DNA from: Apium graveolens
Taxonomy: Eukaryota > Streptophyta > Magnoliopsida > Apiales > Apiaceae
Assembly: GCF_009905375.1 (NCBI RefSeq)
Contig: NC_133656.1
Coordinates: forward strand, 240,282,415 to 240,346,414
DNA: 64,000 nt
Direction of reading: 5' to 3'
Below are positions 1-9,703 of this stretch, one piece after another. The stretch's first letter is position 1, and each line of letters starts with the position of its first letter. Both the position numbers and the translations under genes were made by a program. The notes below the pieces were generated by a model. The model saw only the letters and a list, made by a program, of their open reading frames with translations, made no database searches and was not told the origin of the DNA.

Positions 1-1
1 C

Positions 2-121
2 GCTAATATTGAAAAATTAGAAGTTCAGTTGTCACATCCTAGAAACACTAAGTATGATAATGAAATTATTGACTGCAAGTTCAATGAAATCATAGAATAC
101 CTTAAAAAAATCTTAGGATGA
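2..121 (+). pseudogene. C-terminal tail of caulimovirus ORF II-like protein (partial)
   Basis: An open frame enters from the left window edge and ends at TGA 119-121 after 39 visible residues. It is charged and helix-prone. The stop overlaps the ATG of the next gene as ATGA, the tight coupling seen between successive caulimovirus genes. In that genus the gene before the virion-associated protein is ORF II, the aphid transmission factor. The assignment rests on position only; the visible residues carry no diagnostic motif. Confidence 0.45.
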
Positions 122-330
122 GCATTAAGGAATTACTAGAGGATTTCGATAAAAATATTAAGCCGCAAATAGGAGAAATCCTTAGGTTGCTTAAAAATCA
201 GTATGCTAACCATGTTACAGATAACATTGAGGCAGCAGCAGCAAAGATTATTACTGAATTGAAAGCAACAATTCAAGAATTTCCTCAAAGAAAGGCAACA
301 AAAAGGAAAATAAATCATCACAACAGATGA
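118..330 (+). pseudogene. Virion-associated protein (ORF III)-like, shortened
   Basis: A 70-residue frame starts at ATG 118, overlapping the previous stop. It is predicted to be mainly helical and ends in a basic tail (RKATKRK near residues 58-64). In caulimoviruses ORF III encodes a small coiled-coil protein anchored in the virion shell that links to the movement protein and vector factor and has a basic nucleic-acid-binding C-terminus; it is usually close to 130 residues. This copy is about half that length, ending at TGA 328-330, so it is probably truncated. The identification rests on position, size class and the basic end. Confidence 0.5.
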
Positions 331-459
331 AGATCCATAGCACAAATCAAGGATCTGGAAATATAGTTACCCCAAATATAGTGTCGGTAACGAAGAGCTA
401 GGAACTGGAAAAAATCATGGCAGTCTGACATGGTCATTCGGTGTTGATAAGAAATCAAC

Positions 460-1941
460 ATGAATTACATAAAAATAGTAGAAAAAATCTTCTGGGATAA
501 CATAGAAGAAGAAGAATTGCAGGTTAACGATGACAACTATAAAGTCCTCGAACAAGCAATCAGGCTAATGGAGTTAGATGATGAATCTAAAGCCAACCAA
601 GAAATAGAAGACAATAATGAATTAAAATCTTTATTTGGTTTTAATGATTACAACATTCTTAACACAATTGAAAGTTTCAGTTCTGAAGAACAGGAAGACC
701 TTCAAGAAACAGAAGTTGATAGTTCTGAAGATGAGGAAATAGAAAACCTCAGGATGAACACCCATCAAACTTCAACACCTCCTTCACCAAAAAGAGAATC
801 ATGAGAAACATCAGGTACAAAGAAACCTGAAGAAAACAGAAAAAGAAAAGGTAATTTCTATCCTTCTAATAATTCTAAGGCTAAAGGAAATTCTAATATT
901 TTTGGTAATAATATCTTAAATATTGATGGAAATCCAAACGGGAAAGAGCTCATAGACACTTGGGCAAAAGAAATTAGTCTTATTATTCAGACTAACAAAG
1001 ACGCTTATGATGATCAAAACACAGTTTTATTATTGATCGAACATAAGACTTTAGGTGTTGTTAATACCTTCATTAAAAACACCACTTGGGAGCCAGTCAT
1101 GAGCCCCGTTACAGCCTTTGAAAATGTATTAGATGGCATCTATATAATGTTCTTAGGAATTAATCAAGTTTCTGATAAACTGCAGGAGTTATTAAGAATA
1201 AAAGAAAAGGCAAGAACTAGGATCACTAATATGCAGCTTTGCGATATATGTTTCCTAGATCAATTTTTCTGTGATTATGAAAAATATCTATACCAATTAG
1301 ATGACAAAGTGGAATATGTGAAGTATGTAAAATACTATCTCCTCAAAATTCCACTGGTAGGATTAAAAGCTCTAGAAAGATTTAACCTAGAAGCTACTGG
1401 TCCAGCAGAGTATAGTTTAGCCTATGCTCAAAGAATTTTTAAAGAGGAAATCTCAAAAATTTGCGATTTAACAAAGAAACAAAAGCAGTTGAAATCTTTT
1501 AGCAAACAGTGTTGTGAAAAAATTATTGAAAAACCATTTGAGTATGGATGTAGGAAAACTTCTTACAAGAAGCCCTACTGGAAGAAGTCTTATAAACATA
1601 AGACTACCTACAAGTTTATCAAGAAGAAAAAGCCTTATAAAACAGGTAAATATTTCAAGAAAAAAACGTCCAAGAAATTTTCTAATGATAAGAAAAAGTT
1701 TTGCCCAAAAGGCAAGAAAAGGTGTTGGATCTGTAATGAAGAAGGACATTATGCAAACGAATGCCCTAATAGAAAGAAGCATGACGACAAGGTCCAAATG
1801 CTAGAACAAGTTTATTCTTTAGGATATAATCCTATTGAAGACCCTTATGAAGATACTCAAGAAGTATATTCAATCGAAGAATTGGACTCTGGACCAATAA
1901 AGTCAGATTCTAATGAATCAACTTCCTCAGAATCCGACTGA
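460..1941 (+). pseudogene. Caulimovirus coat protein, interrupted by one nonsense codon
   Basis: One reading frame runs from ATG 460 to TGA 1939-1941 and is broken only by an in-frame TGA at 802-804. The span of 493 codons plus stop is close to the usual Caulimovirus coat-protein length. The N-terminal third is strongly acidic (Glu/Asp-rich, 460-801), the centre is the conserved capsid core, then comes a Lys/Tyr/Phe-rich basic stretch (about 1550-1720) and a CCHC zinc knuckle (CWICNEEGHYANEC, about 1723-1764), followed by an acidic Ser-rich tail. This acidic-core-basic-knuckle-acidic layout is typical of the genus. The last 29 nt overlap the polymerase start in another frame. The nonsense codon means no full-length coat protein can be made. 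Confidence 0.85.
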
Positions 1942-3906
1942 AGAAGAAGAAGTGATGACCAACATCACTAATCCAAACTCTATTTATATCTCAGGTAAAT
2001 TAAAATTTACAGGATATAAACAGATTGAATTACATTGTTATGTTGATACAGGCTCCAACCTTTGCATAGCAAGTAAGCATGTTATTCCACCAAAACATTG
2101 GATTAACGCAGAAAGACCTATACAAGCTAAAATTGCTAATGGGAGCACCATTACAATCAGCAAGGTATGTAAAGACTTTAATATACTGATAGCAGGTGAA
2201 ATATTTCATATTCCTACCATTTACCAACAGGAAGCTGGAATAGATTTTTTAATTGGTAATAATTTTTGCCAATTATATGAACCATTCACTCAGTATACAA
2301 AAATGATTATACTAACCCTTTCAGGTCAAGAAGTATATATCAGAAAAATAACAACAGCTCGTAAAGTTGGAGTTCCAGGTTTTCTAGAATCAATAAAAAA
2401 GAATTCTAAAACCAAAAAACCTGATGCTATTAATATCAACACTAATAAAAAATTTCTTTTACAGAGGGGGAATGATGTTATTAGAAGATTCAAAGAATTA
2501 AATGATTGTAAAAATTTAATTCTTGATATAGAAAAGAAGACTATAATCGAAGGATTATTAGACTCTGTCTGCTCAGAAAATCCACTGGATCCTACAAAGA
2601 CCAAGAAATGGATGAAAGTAGCAATCAAGCTCAGAGATCCTAAAATTGTAATCAAGGTTCGACCTATGAAGTACATCCCACAAGATCGTAAAGAATTTGG
2701 CATACAAATTCAAGAGCTTCTGGATATGAAAATCATCATACCCATTAAATCACCTCATATGTCTCCAGCATTTCTTGTAGAGAATGAAGTTGAGAAGAGA
2801 AGAGGGAAGAAAAGAATGGTAGTCAACTATAAAGCAATCAACGAGGCTACAATATGAGACAACCATAACCTACCAAATAAGGATGAACTTCTCACCCTTA
2901 TCCGAGGTAAGAAAATGTTCAGTTCATTAGACTGTAAATCTGGTTTTTGGCAGGTATTGCTAGATGAAGAATCACAGTTACTGACAACATTTACGTGTCC
3001 CCAAGGACATTATCAATGGATCGTGGTGCCATTTGGTCTTAAACAGGCTCCTTCCATTTTTCAAAGACACATATGCATTCAGGTCATTTGAATCATTTTG
3101 TTGCGTTTATGTTGATGATATCCTAATCTTTAGTGATGATGAACAGGATCATTTAAGGCATTTAGCAGCAGTTCTAAAGAGATGTCAATATCCTGGCATA
3201 ATTTTATCCAAGAAGAAAGCACAACTTTTTAAAACAAAGATTAATTTCTTAGGTTTAGATTTTGATCAAGGAACGCACTGTCCTCAAGCTCATATTCTGG
3301 AACATATTAATAAATTTCCGAACAAACTTGAAGACAAAAAACAGTTGCAAAGGTTTTTAGGTATATTAACTGATGCATCTGATTATATTCCAAAACTTGC
3401 AGCCATTTGTGCACCTTTGCAGGTTAAGCTCAAGAAAGATATTCCTTGGAAATGGAAAGATTCAGATACTGATTACATTTGTAAGGTAAAAAAGAATCTG
3501 AAGGGATGACAAGCTTATCATTAAGACAGGCGCTTCAGGTGAATACTGGGGAGGAGTTCTCAAAGCAGTTAATTCTGATAAAGAATTAATATGTAGATAT
3601 GCTTCAGGAAGCTTTAAAGATGCCGAGAAAATGATCATTCAAATGAAAAAGAATATATGGCAGTCATTAGAGTCATTAACAAATTTTCTATTTATCTAAC
3701 TCCAGGTCAAATTTTTGGTTAGGACTGATAATATAAACTTCACTTATTTTCTTCATATTAAGTTACAGGGAGATAATAAGTAAGGAAGATTAGTAAGATG
3801 GCAGCAATGGTTATCTCGCTACAGTTTTGATGTAGAACACATCGAAGGAGTTAATAACTGCTTAACAGATTTTTTAACAAGAGAATTCCAGAAAGAACGG
3901 GTATGA
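1913..3906 (+). pseudogene. Caulimovirus polymerase (protease-RT-RNase H), multiply broken
   Basis: Starts at ATG 1913 inside the coat-protein end. The retropepsin motif DTGS is intact near 2044-2055. The reverse transcriptase follows, with the YVDD active site near 3108-3119 preserved. Breaks: TGA at 2855-2857; loss of sequence with a frame change near 3060-3075, before the YVDD block; another frame change and apparent loss of linker near 3505; a frame change near 3630-3640; further stops near 3719-3783. In RNase H the first catalytic Asp is replaced by Gly (KTGAS near 3523). The frame of the last domain closes at TGA 3904-3906. The enzyme would copy viral RNA to DNA and degrade the template; this copy cannot. 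Confidence 0.88.
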
Positions 3907-3950
3907 AAAGCTAATACTGTTCATACAGGAATCCAAGGTCGTTTTTTGGC

Positions 3951-3958
3951 TATAAATA
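3951..3958 (+). promoter_or_regulatory. TATA-like box downstream of viral polymerase (19S-type promoter remnant?)
   Basis: TATAAATA lies 45 nt after the polymerase stop. In Caulimovirus genomes a second, 19S-type promoter sits around the end of ORF V and drives the ORF VI transactivator. No ORF VI can be seen downstream here; the viral similarity fades and Copia sequence begins by about 4170. The motif is seen; the role is inferred from position. Confidence 0.3.
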
Positions 3959-4169
3959 CAGAAGGAACTGAAAAACAAATCATAAAACACTTGCAAACAC
4001 CTTCCTTCTTCACAAGTTTCTCTCAAAAGAAACAAATACCATTACAGGTATAAAAACAATCTTCTTTCTTTGAAGATCCCATAAGCTAGTAGCTATGGAG
4101 AAGTTGCTTCTGGAAGAAACAATTCTTTTAAAAAAATGGTCAATTATCCAGGAAAGACTACACTTGGTG

Positions 4170-5319
4170 AGAGCCAAGATAGAGTTCGACCCAGGAGGGA
4201 GATCAACCAACTCCCATGTTCCATTAGAAACAATAGAGTCAATTTCACTCTTCACAGCGCACTTCCAGTGCCTTGACTCAGAAGAATCCATAGCTTGTCG
4301 GAAAGTTAAAGATTCGTCCTCGATATTGTAAGTGATGAAATCACCTCCAAAATCCTTGACTACCTTTGCACGCTTACTTCTCCTTGGTTCCTATACTTCC
4401 TTAGGAATAGAGCTACTGCTAGGTTCCGCCCCCATATTTGTCATCTTTTCCATATGATCATGAATAGAACTTGATGTGTGAGTAGGATCTTCCTCAGAAG
4501 TCGTTTCAGGTATTCCAGTCTTCATAGGGTAGACATCCTCAAAGAATGTCGCATCTCGAAATTCAACTATTGTGTTTGCCATTATACCATCTAAGTCAGA
4601 TTTTAACACTAAAAATCTCATAGTTGTAGTGGTTTCAAGATAGCCCAGAAAGATACAGTCAACAGTCTTTGGACCTAGTTTCTTTCTCTTGTGTTCAGGA
4701 ACAAGCACCTTAGCAAGGCACCCCCACACACGAAGATACTTAAGACTAGTCATCCTGCCTTTCCATAACTCCAAGGGTGTAATTATCCATGTGTTTCAAA
4801 GGGACTCTATTCAAAATATGGCAAGCCGTATATAGAGCCTCTCCCCACATGTATTTAGGCAACCCATAGTTAATAAGCATACTATTAATCATATCTTTAA
4901 ATGTTCTGTTCTTTCGTTCAGCAACCTAATTAGACTCATGTGTGTATGGTGGAGTAACTTCATGAACTATACCATTGTTTGCACAAAATTCATTAAAATC
5001 ATTACTCGTATACTCACCACCTCTATCAGATCTCAACCTTTTAAGTAACTTACTACTTTGTTTTTCTACTTCAGTTTTATATATAATGAATTTACTAAGT
5101 GCTTCATCCTTATGTCTAAGTAAATAAACATAACAGTATCTACTACTATCATCTATAAAAGTAATGAAGTATCTAAACTGGTCCTTGGTCAACACACCAC
5201 CAAATTCACAAATATCAGTGTGTACTAAATCTAACAAGTCTGAATCCCTAACAATGTTATGAGAAGGTTTCCTTATTTGTTTAGCAGACACACATAATTG
5301 ACATTAAGAATTATTTTCT
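4170..5319 (-). pseudogene. Copia integrase core and start of reverse transcriptase
   Basis: From 5319 downward: the end of the integrase zinc region (CQLCV) after a stop codon, then the DDE-type core (LVHTDICE, FIDDSSRY and SDRGGEY blocks, 4926-5291), then the post-integrase region (WGCLAKV and FLGY blocks, 4391-4774) and the opening of the reverse transcriptase domain (TWELVDLPPG, ending near 4170). Stops and frame changes lie near 4920 and 4390. Sequence to the left no longer matches the domain. Confidence 0.78.
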
Positions 5320-5322
5320 ATG

Positions 5323-5760
5323 CACTACACCATATTTGACCTATAGCACCAAAAAAAGTGTTAAAATGGCCAAAAAGTGTTACCTAAAGCAAAAAAACGG
5401 GCTATGGTTACATTTTTTGAAAATTTGGGGGTGTTGGATTTGCCCCTGCTACAATAGGTGTCTACGGTTACACTTTTTGAAATTCTGGTAACACCTCTCA
5501 ATGTGTTACAATAGAGTACCTATAGTTACATTTTCTATTTCTGTGGTAACAGGTTGAAGGTGTAACCATGGTTCTATTGCAACACACCTTACCCTTCAGT
5601 AACACCAAAAATATGTTGGAATAAACTCTTTTGTTACACCATATTTGCTATTGTAACACTCAATTCAATCTTTTGGTAACACTTTTATATCTTATTGTAA
5701 CATTCTTTTTTAACACTCTGGTATTTATTGTAACACTTTTTCCATTTTTTACTAACATAA
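5323..5760. repeat. Left subterminal repeat region of the CACTA element
   Basis: After the terminal repeat, many short copies of GTGTTAC/GTAACAC recur in both orientations, often as GTGTTACAATAG or TGGTAACAC. CACTA elements typically carry such subterminal arrays as binding sites for a TNPA-type protein. The motif repetition is seen; binding is inferred. Confidence 0.75.
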
Positions 5761-6004
5761 ATATATCAATTATATATCAATCAGTCACACTTGGAACACT
5801 AAAAACTTAAATACATTTAACTTAAAAACTCAAATTAAAGTTCAAATTCAACACAATACAAAATTCCAAGTCACATATATTTAAATATATTTAGAATATA
5901 TTTGTTTGCAAATCTTGTAGCCCCAGGATTGGCCTCTTCATCTTTTGTTTCTGCTTCTATTAGCTCGAAAAGAGAAGAATCAAACGAGTATCAACATAGA
6001 TATA

Positions 6005-6714
6005 GAACTATGATCACCTCGCGCCAATCGAAACAATTAAGAGTAATCACATATATAGGCTGGGACTTCATCTCTTGGATTGCTCGTGACATGACCTCTG
6101 GTTCCCAGCTTAGATCAGATGTAGTGTCAAACACATTACTCACAATCACTGGTTCACCTTTTGACCAGTGGGCCTGAAAATGTTTCAAGTCTCCTGCTTG
6201 AATGTCCACGGCACTTGGAGAGTACAAGTAATTGTCATCTGAGTTATGTCGAGAGGCAGCTTTTATAGTATTATCTTTGGAAACATTGTCACAAGACAAA
6301 CTGGAGCAGGAGCACCATTGTTCAATATTAGGCATGTCCTTCAGCTTATAGAATTCATATAACTCTTCAGCTTTTGCTAACATGCTTAGGATCCAATTGT
6401 CTGGTAAGACTTGCTTTAATACTAAAACTCCTTGACCACGACCACCCATACTCTCTGGGGGACAATTTTTTTTGCCATGCTCATCTATTTTCCAATCAGA
6501 TTCAGACTTCGCATGACATATATCTTCTATTTTAGCAGGCATGCATGAAGTCTCTCTATTATTAGAAAATGGAGAAGTTTTTTTACCATGCATATAAGCC
6601 ATCCTAGGGTTTATATGTTGCATAATGACTTTCTCCTGACTTCCATGCAGAGAGCAGCCACGCAACTCCCGACAACAAACGAGGCAAAGATCATACAAGC
6701 AATTTGCACAGCTC
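6005..6714 (-). pseudogene. Captured fragment of a JMJ25/IBM1-type JmjC histone demethylase gene
   Basis: About 235 codons on the minus strand match the zone between the zinc-finger part and the JmjC core of plant KDM3-type demethylases: YDLCLVCCREL, then LYSPSAVDIQ, HFQAHWSKGEPVIV, LSWEPEVM and NCFDWREV. The captured part starts at an apparent splice acceptor (minus-strand TCTATAG before GAGCTG, 6714). The Fe(II)-binding JmjC centre is not included, so no active enzyme can result. Full-length family members demethylate H3K9 in gene bodies. The gene family is recognised by motif; the exact parent gene is unknown. Confidence 0.85.
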
Positions 6715-7136
6715 CTATAGACATGTAAGGTGATGGAATTAATTATGATACTGAGCAGATGAATGCTCTCAAAAAGTTAGTAAATAATCTAGAAACCTAC
6801 CAATACAATCGGTCATCAACATCACAGTTTGCCACTTGCAGTTTAACCTCCAAAAGTGATGATCCTTAACATTACTAACATAGATCAGCGACCAATTATA
6901 TTTGCATCAGTGGCTGAACATACACTGGACCAGCTTTAATAAAACATCAACACTAAAGTTATCCATTAATATCAGCGAGTAATATATTCTGGTATCAGTA
7001 AGCAAGTAAAAGCAGTAATGTAGCAATGGAAACAACATAACTAACTTGGGTGCTTTAACAATTTACTGTTATTCTCACCGTAAGTTATTTGTTCATGATA
7101 CAGGAGAGCTACTAAAAGAGAAAACTTTATTCTAAA

Positions 7137-7343
7137 GTAACCATTAGGCATTTCCTGGATCAAACAGCCCGATGGCCTTCTTCTACATCGAGAAATGGAG
7201 GCAGAACGCAAATTGTCCAAGGAAACATCAGCAACTGCCCATGTCCCGCTGTCATGCTGTTTGCAATACTTCACAAAATAGTTCTCTCTAGTTGGAACCA
7301 ACGGTGATGGAACCTGAAACTCAGATGTCATATGGAGAAGCTT
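7137..7343 (-). pseudogene. Captured exon of an HD-ZIP IV (PDF2/ATML1-like) START-domain gene
   Basis: Roughly 65 codons match the START domain of class IV homeodomain-leucine zipper proteins: [45 protein letters not shown]. Family members control epidermal identity. Only this exon-sized piece is present; the homeodomain and zipper are absent. Similarity stops abruptly after PNGY (7137), which may be an exon edge. It sits between the other two captured fragments in the same orientation. Confidence 0.85.
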
Positions 7344-7720
7344 ATCATGTTAGTATATCCACTGTTATACCTTTTAAAGTAAACATATTAGTATAATCAA
7401 TGCACTGGTATTGATGTTGCCTATATCTTATAATTAATTTACAGACCACTGTTTTAAGGTACAAAAAGTATTCATACCACTTGTAAGGCTGAAATTATAT
7501 CAAAAATTCTTATATATACATATGCTACATCAATAAGAACAAAGTACTAAGTTATCGAAAAATTGAAACATAAAGCAGGGATACTTACATCAATAAGAAC
7601 AAGATGCAGAATAAACGCAGCAACAACAAACGCATCAAGCTTCAACCTAAATTCAGTTCTTGCAATTTAGTACAACACAATACAATAATAATAAGAGCAA
7701 TAATAAGAAAGAAAAGGGTA

Positions 7721-8455
7721 CTGACTAAATCGATTAATTGAGAGTAGATGTCCTTCATTGCCCAATTGATCTTATTGTTGTTCCCAGTACCAAGATCAAT
7801 CATAATGTGTTTGTTCCTGAAAAAGAACATAACAGTAGACGGATCGTACAATTCATACATGGTGTTGAAATCAGGCACCTCAGTAATATCCATGAGATAA
7901 ATCACAGCGAAGTTCTTAATTGTCTCAGCAAACCGAAGAAAGTACTTCATCCATCTATAATATAAATTAAATCAACTCAGATACAAAAACAAGTCATATT
8001 AATCCTTTACATGAACTCAATATAACGTAATTTACGCAATTAAACCAAGTTCATACCATAATAGCATAGCAAACACGCCATAACGAAACAGTTCTCGTAA
8101 TAATCAAACAACCGAGTAAATTCAGATAATAAGACCCTCGTCCCCTCTTCGATAAATTCAATAATTAAAAAAAACAATAATATACATATCGTGGTGGCTC
8201 GATTGAGAAGAATATCCAGTAAGCTATAACTACATGTATATGCCTTAAAACAATTGAAGTGGTGAAATTAGGGTTGTTTAATGTGAATTGAATATCATAA
8301 ACAACCTTACTAGCAATCAACTGAATAAATAATCAAAAAACAAGAATATAGAGATAAAAAAGTTGAAAGTAAAATTAGGGTTTAAATAGAAGCACCTGCA
8401 TACAAGTTTCAACCCAATCGTGACCAACGAATGACAACGAGGCGCTCTTCTTCGG
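7721..8455 (-). pseudogene. Captured fragment of the DIM1/YLS8 U5 snRNP thioredoxin-like gene, intron kept
   Basis: Two exon pieces are visible on the minus strand. Exon 1 part (8396-8455) encodes EEERLVVIR and continues to ETCMQ after a small frame disturbance, ending at a GT donor. Exon 2 (7954 down) begins MDEVLSS after an AG acceptor and runs through TEVPDFNTMYELYDPSTVMF to IDLV near 7721. The 441-bp intron between them is retained, so capture was from genomic DNA, not from mRNA. An extra T near 7940 shifts the frame. The N-terminal codons and the C-terminus are missing. DIM1 is a near-invariant spliceosome component, which makes identification easy. Confidence 0.88.
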
Positions 8456-8829
8456 AAATAAACATCAAAACAAGAAGATGAATTAGAGAAATAGTTAAGA
8501 GCATAGCCAAATAAGAAGAAGCCCCAAATTACTGCAACCACCCTAAATTTCTACATATCCTAAGAACTAGAACGATAATCTTTAAGCTCTGACCCGACTG
8601 AGAAGCCTAATTACTAGAACACTAATTTCAAAGCTTTGAACTCGATTGAGAAGCCTAATTACTAGAACCCTATTTATCGGTGAGTGTATGTATGTTTGAG
8701 ATTGTATATTTGGGAGTGTAAAACTGAGCGGATTAAAATATAGTATATTATTTAGTTTAGTAAAAATTAGCGGGACAAATTTTGTCTTTGGGCTGTCCAA
8801 AATTTGGTTAAAATTGGGCCCGAGATTAT

Positions 8830-9057
8830 AATCCCGCCTAAATATTCAGTCATATGCTAACACTAATTGTAATATCAATGCTAACACTATAATTCGTGTT
8901 ACAATAGTAATTTTATCATGTCTATGGTGACATCTAGTATCCTCTACTGTAACACAAATAAAAACTGTTATCTCAGACTAAATTTTAGTGATTTATGGTA
9001 ACAATTTTGCTTGTAACACCAAAAAAAGTGTTGCTACAGGCCAGATATGGTGTAGTG
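8830..9057. repeat. Right subterminal repeat region of the CACTA element
   Basis: The same TAACAC/GTGTTA motifs recur (for example near 8858, 8880, 8897, 8949 and 9013) up to the right terminal repeat. This region is shorter than the left one. Confidence 0.7.
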
Positions 9058-9060
9058 ATG

Positions 9061-9671
9061 GTATATTTTGGAATCAACTCTAAGTTTATCATGTTCTTAA
9101 GAGCACCAAAGTTTAAATGACCTAGTCTAGCATGCCATATATTTGAGGATTCAATACAGTTAACAGAAGGAATAACATTATTATTCAAATTTCCCAAAAT
9201 GGGATCCGCATTAATAACAAATAAGCCATTTGACAAGTAACCCTTGCCAAAGAATGTACCAGTGTGAATAAGAACTACTTTATTACATTTGAACGAAATT
9301 TTAAAACAACTAGAAACTAAACATCTTCCACTTATTATATTTCTACGCATGTCGAGAACATGATGCACTCTCGTCAGAAATAGAATACGTCATGAAGGGA
9401 ACTTCAGATCCACGTTTCCAACTCCATGTACTTGGGCAGCACTAGCATTCCCCATCTTCACAGTCAGGCTATGACTCTGTTGATAAAATATATATAAACT
9501 AATATCAGCACAAATATGTACATTAGCTCCAATATTTATCAACCATTCATTTGACAGATAAGTAGAAAATATTACAGGGTTGTAGGATACATACCGGTCA
9601 ACGTCGGTTTCAGAAGCCGTAGCCTCACCAACGACCATGTTCACTACAGGCCCACTTGCGGTTCCAAGCAC
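9061..9671 (-). pseudogene. Copia protease and GAG-pre-integrase segment, damaged
   Basis: The protease active-site region reads NIGA where Copia elements have DTGA, so the catalytic Asp is lost (about 9525-9536). The following segment holds the GAG-pre-integrase signature HARLGHLNFGALKNM (about 9092-9138). A frame change lies between the two parts, near 9370-9390. At 9060 the frame is interrupted by the CACTA element and resumes in register at 5319. Confidence 0.75.
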
Positions 9672-9703
9672 AACATTCGCTTGCGCTACCTCGGTTTCTT
9701 CGC

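Larger units (their letters stand above)
1..3960 (+). mobile_element. Endogenous pararetrovirus copy (Caulimovirus-like), degenerate
   Basis: Bases 1-3960 hold, in order and on one strand, the tail of a small gene, a virion-associated-protein-like gene, a coat-protein gene with a CCHC zinc knuckle, and a polymerase with protease, reverse transcriptase and RNase H. Separate overlapping coat and polymerase frames, an ATGA stop/start overlap at 118-121 and the sizes match the genus Caulimovirus rather than badnavirus- or petuvirus-type polyproteins. No integrase is present, as expected for Caulimoviridae. The copy is cut at the window edge on the left and joins a Copia fragment near 4000-4100 on the right. 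Nonsense codons, frameshifts and a lost RNase H residue show an old, non-functional insertion. Family placement is from motifs and gene order, not from a phylogeny. Confidence 0.88.
5323..9057. mobile_element. Non-autonomous CACTA (En/Spm) transposon carrying host gene fragments
   Basis: The element begins CACTACACCATATTTGACC at 5323 and ends with the inverted counterpart at 9057 (reverse strand CACTACACCATATCTGGCC). It is flanked on both sides by ATG (5320-5322 and 9058-9060), the 3-bp duplication expected of CACTA transposons. Removing the element and one ATG leaves the Copia frame continuous. No TNP1/TNP2-type transposase is visible, so it would need enzymes in trans. The interior holds pieces of three host genes, all on the minus strand, each reported separately. 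Length is 3735 bp. Confidence 0.93.

Noticed and set aside
1..3960. Possibility that the pararetrovirus copy is functional
   Set aside because: It is incomplete in the window and has nonsense codons, frame changes, missing segments and a lost RNase H residue.
5902..6177. Plus-strand open frame of 91 codons in the CACTA element
   Set aside because: It is the antisense shadow of the captured JmjC fragment plus flanking sequence.
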